From positions 1 through 59,897 of the forward strand of contig NZ_RHNN01000024.1 of assembly GCF_003946245.1 (NCBI RefSeq): a stretch of 59,897 nt of DNA, read 5' to 3'. Below the pieces are notes generated by a model that made no database searches, was not told the DNA's origin, and saw only the letters and a list, made by a program, of their open reading frames with translations. The DNA is from Levilactobacillus cerevisiae. Its GTDB lineage: Bacteria > Bacillota > Bacilli > Lactobacillales > Lactobacillaceae. The translations under genes and the position numbers were made by a program. This document shows, piece by piece, positions 54,501-59,897 of the stretch (positions within the stretch are counted from its first letter, which is position 1; each line of letters opens with the position of its first letter).

Positions 54501-57261
54501 TATCACCCTCCTTTACATATTTAAGCCCTAGCTTTGCATCATACGTGAGCTGCCAACCAGCGAAATTCACGGCATCATTTTCATCTAGTGGCAATGCTAA
54601 TGCCCCCTTCAACCAAACACTATTTTGCCAGTCCAAGAAGTAGCGACCGGTCAAAGTCTCCAGCTTTTTAATGACTTGGTCAATTTCATATGGTGGGGTC
54701 ACCGCTGCCGGAATGCGAATGATCTGCTGAGCAATTTCCTTTGGTTTCACCTTACTCAGGGGCCGGCCGTCCAAGAGAAAGTTGCCGTCACCAGTGTGTT
54801 GAACCAAAATAACTTCCACCGTTTCCTGAATATCACGCACGGCCGCACCCGCCTTCTGCTCATTCTGGTCAACGTTACCCAGATCACGGCCGAGCCAGTC
54901 GTGAATTGTCTTCCCGGGTCTTAACTTCGGATCAGCGATTTGAAAAACGCCTGCCTTCTCTACTTCAAGATCCAGATCTTTGTTAAATTTGGCCTTAGCC
55001 GCCGCAATATCAGGAATGTCTTCATCCGTCTTTGAATCATAGACTTCTTGCACTAAGGGCGAAATATCAGTCGGCAAGGTAATTTTGTCTGGCAAGAAGT
55101 GGTCCGTCTTCATTAAGAGGTACTTCCCATAAACTTTTTCGGAGCCCGACTCGTAAGTACTAAGACCTTCAATCCCCATAACAAAAACGTGAGCTACTTG
55201 CAACGTTTTGGGTCGGTCAATCTGGTGGCGATGTAATCGTCCGGCTCGTTGTAGGATTAAGTCCATTGGGGCAACGTCTGTATACAGCACATCAAAATCA
55301 ATATCCAGCGACTGCTCCAACACCTGCGTCCCAATCACAATCAATTTGTGCGGTCGTTTGCCATGCTTGCCAATAGCCGCTTGGAGCTTTGTTTCTTGGG
55401 CTATCCGATCCGTTGCGAGAAAGGCTGAATGCAAAATCATTAAATCAATATCTGCAGGAACTAACGCGGCTAAAGCCTGAGCGCGTTTCACCGTGTTGAC
55501 AATGATTCCAGCAACACCACCATTCGCCAACTTGTGAAGCACATGCGTGATCAGCGCGTCATTCTCGACATCCAGTCGTTTTATGTGTAACACAGTTGGT
55601 TGCTGGTCACTTTGACCAGGGAATGAGGTGACTTGCTTAATTTTCGTGCCATCAAGCAGACTGAGTAGCGGATAGGTCTCCGTGTTCTTCCAATCTTTGG
55701 GCGCGTCAAGCTGGCGCCGATAAGTCATCCCATATTTTCCTTTCAAGTAGGCCAGCAGTAACTGTTGCCGTCTGTCCTTGGGCAGCGTCGCGGATAAGAT
55801 AATGATGGGCACATGGTAGGCGCCCAACCACTCAATGGCTTTGTCTAAATACTGGTTCATGTATGCGTCGTAGGCGTGAACCTCATCAATCACCACGACT
55901 TTTCCGCTAAATCCGAGGTGCCGGAGGAAGAGATGCTTTTGTTTCAAGCCCATGAGCAGGAGGTTATCAATCGTCCCCACGGTGAATTTCGTCAGGATCG
56001 ATTTCTTTCCGGAGAACCAGCTATTAACCACCACCTCACCGGATTTATCCTCATCATATATGTTCGCTGCATTCGGGAGCGCTTGATATTTCTGATTAAA
56101 CTGAGACTTCCCGTGCATCAACCGGATTTGAAAATTCTCACCCTGGGACTTTGCTAGAAAGGTCAACCATTTGTCCACACGATCAAACATAGCATTCGTC
56201 GTTGCCTGTGTCGGGAGTCCCATAAATAACCCATCTCGACCAGTAATAAAGGCCAATTGTTCAGCGGCTAGCAGCGCAATTTCAGTCTTCCCCACCCCCA
56301 TCGGTGCCTCGACAATCACTATTCCCGGGTCTGTCGTCGCACCAATGGCCTTAGTCATGGCCTGCTGAACGGGACGCGGCTGGAAATCCCAACGTTTTCT
56401 GTAGGGCTCTCGTTTAGGATCTGTCAAATCTATCCGTTGTGGCTCCCACTCACCGTCAGTGTCCCAGGCAAGCATAGCCTGCTGATATCGATGTACTGGC
56501 CTGATATCTTCCCAGGATTGATCTAAGGGAATCAACGGAAATAGTGGCGTCGGTATCGACTGATCCTGGTCTAAATATTCACTGGAAGCCAGCCAATCAG
56601 CCATGATTAACAAGCCCTCCAAAACAACGGCTTGTGGCTGCGTGACGTCAGGAATCTCTGTCACCGACTGATACCCGGAAGAAGCCAGACCATAATCAAA
56701 TAGTTCTTTCTGTACCTGCTTCCACGGCGCTTGAATTTCGGGCAAGTTATCGCTTTGGTAGAAATTGGCTGTATAAACTTTTATTTGATTAGCTGGCTTT
56801 TTACTAGCTGGCTTGCCATGGTGACCCCCGATGATGGCACCGATTGAAGCGGGCACACCAAATTTCTCAAGGATGGCTTCCCCAGCTAGAGCATGGGGCG
56901 ACTCTTTGGCTGATGCCAACTGCAAGCTTTCAAAATCAATGAATCCCGAATGCGCTAGCCTTGCACTTAAGTACTCATCCAAGCTGGCATCCCCATTGTA
57001 GGACTCCTTGGCTTGAAACGCCGCAGTTGCTTTGCCGCCATCGTGAATGAATCCGATGAATTTGACCAAGCGCTGCGTCTCTTCCTCGGTTAAGGTTCCC
57101 TGTAGCAGTTCTCGCTGACCTGGGCTTAACCAGTGATAGAAAAGATAATTGATAACATTCTGGGTATCTACCAGATGGGCAATTAGTGGCAACCACTCCT
57201 GTTGCCCATCTTCTGAACGCTTCTTGGCCCATAAAGCCGCTGCTTGCCTAGAAATTTTCAT
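54487..57261 (-). CDS. cas3: Cas3, HD nuclease-helicase of type I-E
   Basis: The 924-residue enzyme degrades target DNA after Cascade binding. The HD nuclease (1-~230) keeps LIAHLVDTQNV, FIHDGGKATAAFQ and GGHHGKPAS. The helicase has Walker A EAPMGVGKTEIALLA, the DEVH box VIDEVHAYDAY, LSATLPKDRRQ, and motif VI QRAGRLHRH near residue 680. Nothing suggests inactivation, and no cas2/3 fusion is present. GGGAG precedes the ATG. It heads the operon cas3-cse1-cse2-cas7e-cas5e-cas6e. Confidence 0.96.
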   Translation of the reverse strand: MKISRQAAALWAKKRSEDGQQEWLPLIAHLVDTQNVINYLFYHWLSPGQRELLQGTLTEEETQRLVKFIGFIHDGGKATAAFQAKESYNGDASLDEYLSARLAHSGFIDFESLQLASAKESPHALAGEAILEKFGVPASIGAIIGGHHGKPASKKPANQIKVYTANFYQSDNLPEIQAPWKQVQKELFDYGLASSGYQSVTEIPDVTQPQAVVLEGLLIMADWLASSEYLDQDQSIPTPLFPLIPLDQSWEDIRPVHRYQQAMLAWDTDGEWEPQRIDLTDPKREPYRKRWDFQPRPVQQAMTKAIGATTDPGIVIVEAPMGVGKTEIALLAAEQLAFITGRDGLFMGLPTQATTNAMFDRVDKWLTFLAKSQGENFQIRLMHGKSQFNQKYQALPNAANIYDEDKSGEVVVNSWFSGKKSILTKFTVGTIDNLLLMGLKQKHLFLRHLGFSGKVVVIDEVHAYDAYMNQYLDKAIEWLGAYHVPIIILSATLPKDRRQQLLLAYLKGKYGMTYRRQLDAPKDWKNTETYPLLSLLDGTKIKQVTSFPGQSDQQPTVLHIKRLDVENDALITHVLHKLANGGVAGIIVNTVKRAQALAALVPADIDLMILHSAFLATDRIAQETKLQAAIGKHGKRPHKLIVIGTQVLEQSLDIDFDVLYTDVAPMDLILQRAGRLHRHQIDRPKTLQVAHVFVMGIEGLSTYESGSEKVYGKYLLMKTDHFLPDKITLPTDISPLVQEVYDSKTDEDIPDIAAAKAKFNKDLDLEVEKAGVFQIADPKLRPGKTIHDWLGRDLGNVDQNEQKAGAAVRDIQETVEVILVQHTGDGNFLLDGRPLSKVKPKEIAQQIIRIPAAVTPPYEIDQVIKKLETLTGRYFLDWQNSVWLKGALALPLDENDAVNFAGWQLTYDAKLGLKYVKEGDNGGR

Positions 57262-57282
57262 TTTGTCATCTCCCTTTTCGTT

Positions 57283-57300
57283 TCAAGAATAGTTTCTTGA
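57283..57300. promoter_or_regulatory. Palindrome upstream of cas3
   Basis: TCAAGAA-TAGT-TTCTTGA is a perfect 7-base inverted repeat 22 bases before the cas3 start codon, placed where a repressor or a 5'UTR hairpin could act. Confidence 0.4.
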
Positions 57301-57411
57301 GTCTAACAGTCATTGTTGCTTTAATCTTTCTGCAAGCGTATTCATTTATCGTCTGAACCATTATTGCTTGAATTTTTTTAAGTCAGTTTTTCTTTATTAA
57401 TACCTTTTTCA

Positions 57412-57572
57412 GGATTGCCCCCACACCTGTGGGGAATACTTCAAGCCAGCATATCAATGCGGATAAGATCAGGAATCACCCCCACAGGCGTGGGGAACAC
57501 TGGCCGAGTCCAAACTATCCTTCACTAATCACTGGATCACCCTCACTGCATACATCTCTGTGAGGAACATCT
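57412..57572 (-). CRISPR. Decayed three-repeat array upstream of cas3
   Basis: Repeats lie at 57412-57439 (two changes), 57473-57500 (changed ends and loop) and about 57534-57572, with two 33-base spacers. The third repeat has an 11-base insertion in its loop, yet its stem is kept by paired changes: CCCTCAC faces GTGAGG where the normal repeat has CCCCCAC and GTGGGG. Spacing is still exact. Confidence 0.75.
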
Positions 57573-57903
57573 TAATAATACATCAATGTGATTAGTGATG
57601 TCCACCTATTTTGAAATTAATTTGAAATAGTTTTAACGTCAAACAAATTCTTCGTCAGATAAATATGACCCGGTAACTAAATTACCACCTCTGACTTCCC
57701 AGGAATGCGGTGAAGTTATCGGTAAAATTAACGATTGTATTTTTAGCTAACATTGAGCATTATATATCTCGGAAACTATTTCTAAGGATAACTTAGCATC
57801 CTCAATTTAACAACAACCGAATTGTATCAGTTTTGTAAAGGAGACAAAACATTATTCCACCAGTTAATAATGTTACTAGAGAATAATCATTCGAAGATGT
57901 ATG
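57573..57903. other. A/T-rich gap between the decayed array and the main array
   Basis: No gene is visible. Two adjacent inverted repeats stand near 57833-57873: GTTTTGT with ACAAAAC, and AACATTAT with ATAATGTT. The main-array leader is not here, because that array is read leftward from beyond the window. Confidence 0.4.
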
Positions 57904-57930
57904 AAAAAAGGCCCCTACTTTAAGGGAGCC
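57904..57930 (-). terminator. Terminator at the leader-distal end of the main array
   Basis: On the minus strand GGCTCCCT pairs with AGGGGCC (one bulge) and is followed by six T, directly after the last degenerate repeat. It should end pre-crRNA transcription before the cas3 promoter region. Confidence 0.7.
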
Positions 57931-59897
57931 TAAAATCCCCACACCTGTGGGGAATACGTGGCACTAAGGTCAGCACCGTAAGCCATCTGAGGATCACCCC
58001 CACATCCGTGGGGAATACAGCCAACCACAGGTTATAAAGTCAGGCAAATCGGGATCACCCCCACATCCGTGGGGAATACTCGTGCGAGTTGTCCGCCGCA
58101 GCCTTGCCGGCGGGATCACCCCCACATCCGTGGGGAATACGCCTTTTTTAAATAGGCATACCCTTTTCGATCAGGATCACCCCCACACCTGTGGGGAATA
58201 CGCGGCAACTGGTTCGGCCAAAGCGTATGGCGTAGGATCACCCCCACACCTGTGGGGAATACACCTTTCCAGTCTGCTGCGGATCCGTTGAACCAGGATC
58301 ACCCCCACACCTGTGGGGAATACGTTCCTTGATATGCCGGGAGTACAAATGGCTCAGGATCACCCCCACACCTGTGGGGAATACACAATTGGGCTGTACA
58401 GCGGGTCAAGGTCAACGGGATCACCCCCACACCTGTGGGGAATACTCATGCTATACTTAAAACAGTAAAGGAAGGGAAGGATCACCCCCACACCTGTGGG
58501 GAATACTGCTGAAGACTGTGGCGGATGACTATGACTATGGGATCACCCCCACACCTGTGGGGAATACCAATATGTAGCAAAAACAGTTAAGACTCAGGTT
58601 GGATCACCCCCACACCTGTGGGGAATACGAAGAATTAGGGAAGCTGAAGCACCGTGACAAGGGATCACCCCCACACCTGTGGGGAATACATCAAATCAAC
58701 GTCATGGGTCCCGCGTGCCCGGGGATCACCCCCACACCTGTGGGGAATACATGCCACACAGGTGCAGCAGACTGTTAAGCCCAGGATCACCCCCACACCT
58801 GTGGGGAATACCCATTTTTGGCCGCGAAAAAGTTGTCCCAATGAGGATCACCCCCACACCTGTGGGGAATACAACCGGCTAGGTGACTCGATGAACGATT
58901 TGAAAGGATCACCCCCACACCTGTGGGGAATACCTGACCCCCGTTGCTTCAGCAACCTGATTTCGAGGATCACCCCCACACCTGTGGGGAATACAGCAGC
59001 CTTCAAACTTTAAGCTAACTTGAATAAGGATCACCCCCACACCTGTGGGGAATACTTGAGGAGGCCCAAAATGAAGCGTAAAGAAATGAGGATCACCCCC
59101 ACACCTGTGGGGAATACCTTGCATAGTGAATCGGCTTTAAGACTGACTTGGGATCACCCCCACACCTGTGGGGAATACTCACGGACGACCTTTTGAACAT
59201 CAGCCGTCATAGGATCACCCCCACACCTGTGGGGAATACTCCAAGGCCTGGTCGCTAGTGCGGCGAGTGTGAGGATCACCCCCACACCTGTGGGGAATAC
59301 TATTGCTCCACAAAACGGGGCCGTGCTGCTTGAGGATCACCCCCACACCTGTGGGGAATACGCGGAGGTGCTGCACAAAACGCCAGGTGAGGTAGGATCA
59401 CCCCCACACCTGTGGGGAATACTTTCTAATGCTGGTTCGATTGCTAATACTAATAGGATCACCCCCACACCTGTGGGGAATACGTGAGTGTGCACTAGCA
59501 TCAGTTGCCGCAGCCGGGATCACCCCCACACCTGTGGGGAATACAAGTTACGACTCGTTTAGCGTCTTTGGTGGATAGGATCACCCCCACACCTGTGGGG
59601 AATACAAACATCACTTGCCGCGATGCTCGACCAACCGGGGATCACCCCCACACCTGTGGGGAATACCATCATCCCCCGGCTATGCAGGCCAGGCGATAGG
59701 GATCACCCCCACACCTGTGGGGAATACCTAAGTCTGAGTACGAGAAGCGTCTAGCAATTAGGATCACCCCCACACCTGTGGGGAATACATGACCAATCAG
59801 TTTTAGGTCGCGCTCTTGATAGGATCACCCCCACACCTGTGGGGAATACGCGGCAACTGGTTCGGCCAAAGCGTATGGCGTAGGATCACCCCCACAC
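57930..59897 (-). CRISPR. Main type I-E CRISPR array, cut by the window edge
   Basis: There are 32 full 28-base repeats, plus the first 15 bases of another at 59883, and 32 spacers. All spacers are 33 bases except one of 34 at 59056-59089. In crRNA sense (minus) the repeat runs GTATTCCCCACAGGTGTGGG then GGTGATCC, a type I-E stem-loop. The repeat at 57930 has a decayed end (ATTTTAG), marking the old, leader-distal end. Repeats at 57991, 58052 and 58113 share a loop variant (CACATCCGTG). The spacer at 58202-58234 is identical to that at 59850-59882. The leader lies beyond the right edge. Confidence 0.98.

Noticed and set aside
57573..57903. Idea that this A/T-rich gap is the leader of the main array
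   Set aside because: The decayed repeat and terminator at this side, and the orientation of the repeat, show that it is the distal end.
58082..59699. Reading frames across the CRISPR array with repeated DHPHTCGEY/GSPPHLWG/RITPTPVGN peptides
   Set aside because: They are translations of the 61-base repeat-spacer period and not protein genes.

Overview
The window reads as chromosome of a Gram-positive, low-GC-phylum lactic acid bacterium of the Lactobacillaceae, with base composition near 50-53% GC. The basis is the mevalonate route to isopentenyl diphosphate, a class B (Bacillus-type) RNase P RNA, the gpsB-ypsA and recU-pbp1A neighbourhoods, PyrR, EbsA, a C69 dipeptidase, a DUF915 secreted hydrolase, and strong AGGAGG ribosome sites with frequent TTG starts. 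A Levilactobacillus- or Lactiplantibacillus-like genus is my guess only.

Layout. 136-5872 (minus): lspA-rluD-pyrR followed by a carbamoyl-phosphate-synthase-like pair whose small and large subunits have both lost catalytic residues. 6732-16964: an orphan ABC exporter, fhs-ebsA, an RNase HI-like gene, a DadA-like oxidase, a nitroreductase, an M32 carboxypeptidase, and a TetR regulator divergent from a CPBP protease-like protein. 17076-23134: a Nudix hydrolase, a small membrane protein, an ammonium transporter with two GlnR-type boxes, a HIT protein, an RNA methyltransferase, rnpB, gpsB and ypsA. 23351-33101: recU-pbp1A converging on ydcF-like, dnaD, aspB, tseB-like and dinG. 33407-37520: mevalonate kinase, diphosphomevalonate decarboxylase, phosphomevalonate kinase and type 2 IPP isomerase. 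37634-49135: rsmF, a HAD phosphatase, an M20 peptidase, glpK, a 4-oxalocrotonate tautomerase, a YitT protein, a C69 dipeptidase, a YjeM-like permease and a secreted alpha/beta hydrolase. 49238-59897: a type I-E CRISPR-Cas locus with complete interference genes (cas3, cse1, cse2, cas7, cas5, cas6e), wrecked remnants where cas1 and cas2 should be, a two-repeat array, a decayed three-repeat array upstream of cas3, and a large array (32 full repeats plus one cut by the window edge) read on the minus strand.

The intergenic spaces carry three dispersed repeat families. Family A (5991, 12210, 26408 and 40110) and family B (6513, 26569 and 40370) fold into multibranched structures. Their stems are kept by compensatory base changes between copies, and G-U pairs favour the plus strand as the RNA strand. 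In three places A and B occur together in the same order, next to the 3' end of a gene. Family D (17570, 17725, 19994 and 28325) starts with a terminator-like hairpin followed by a conserved core.

The strongest leads are the pseudo-carbamoyl-phosphate synthase coupled to an intact PyrR, which may be a regulator or sensor rather than an enzyme, and the A/B structured-RNA pair. The CRISPR locus is effector-complete but has no cas1 or cas2 beside it, and shows a duplicated spacer and a decayed array whose old repeats still keep their stem.
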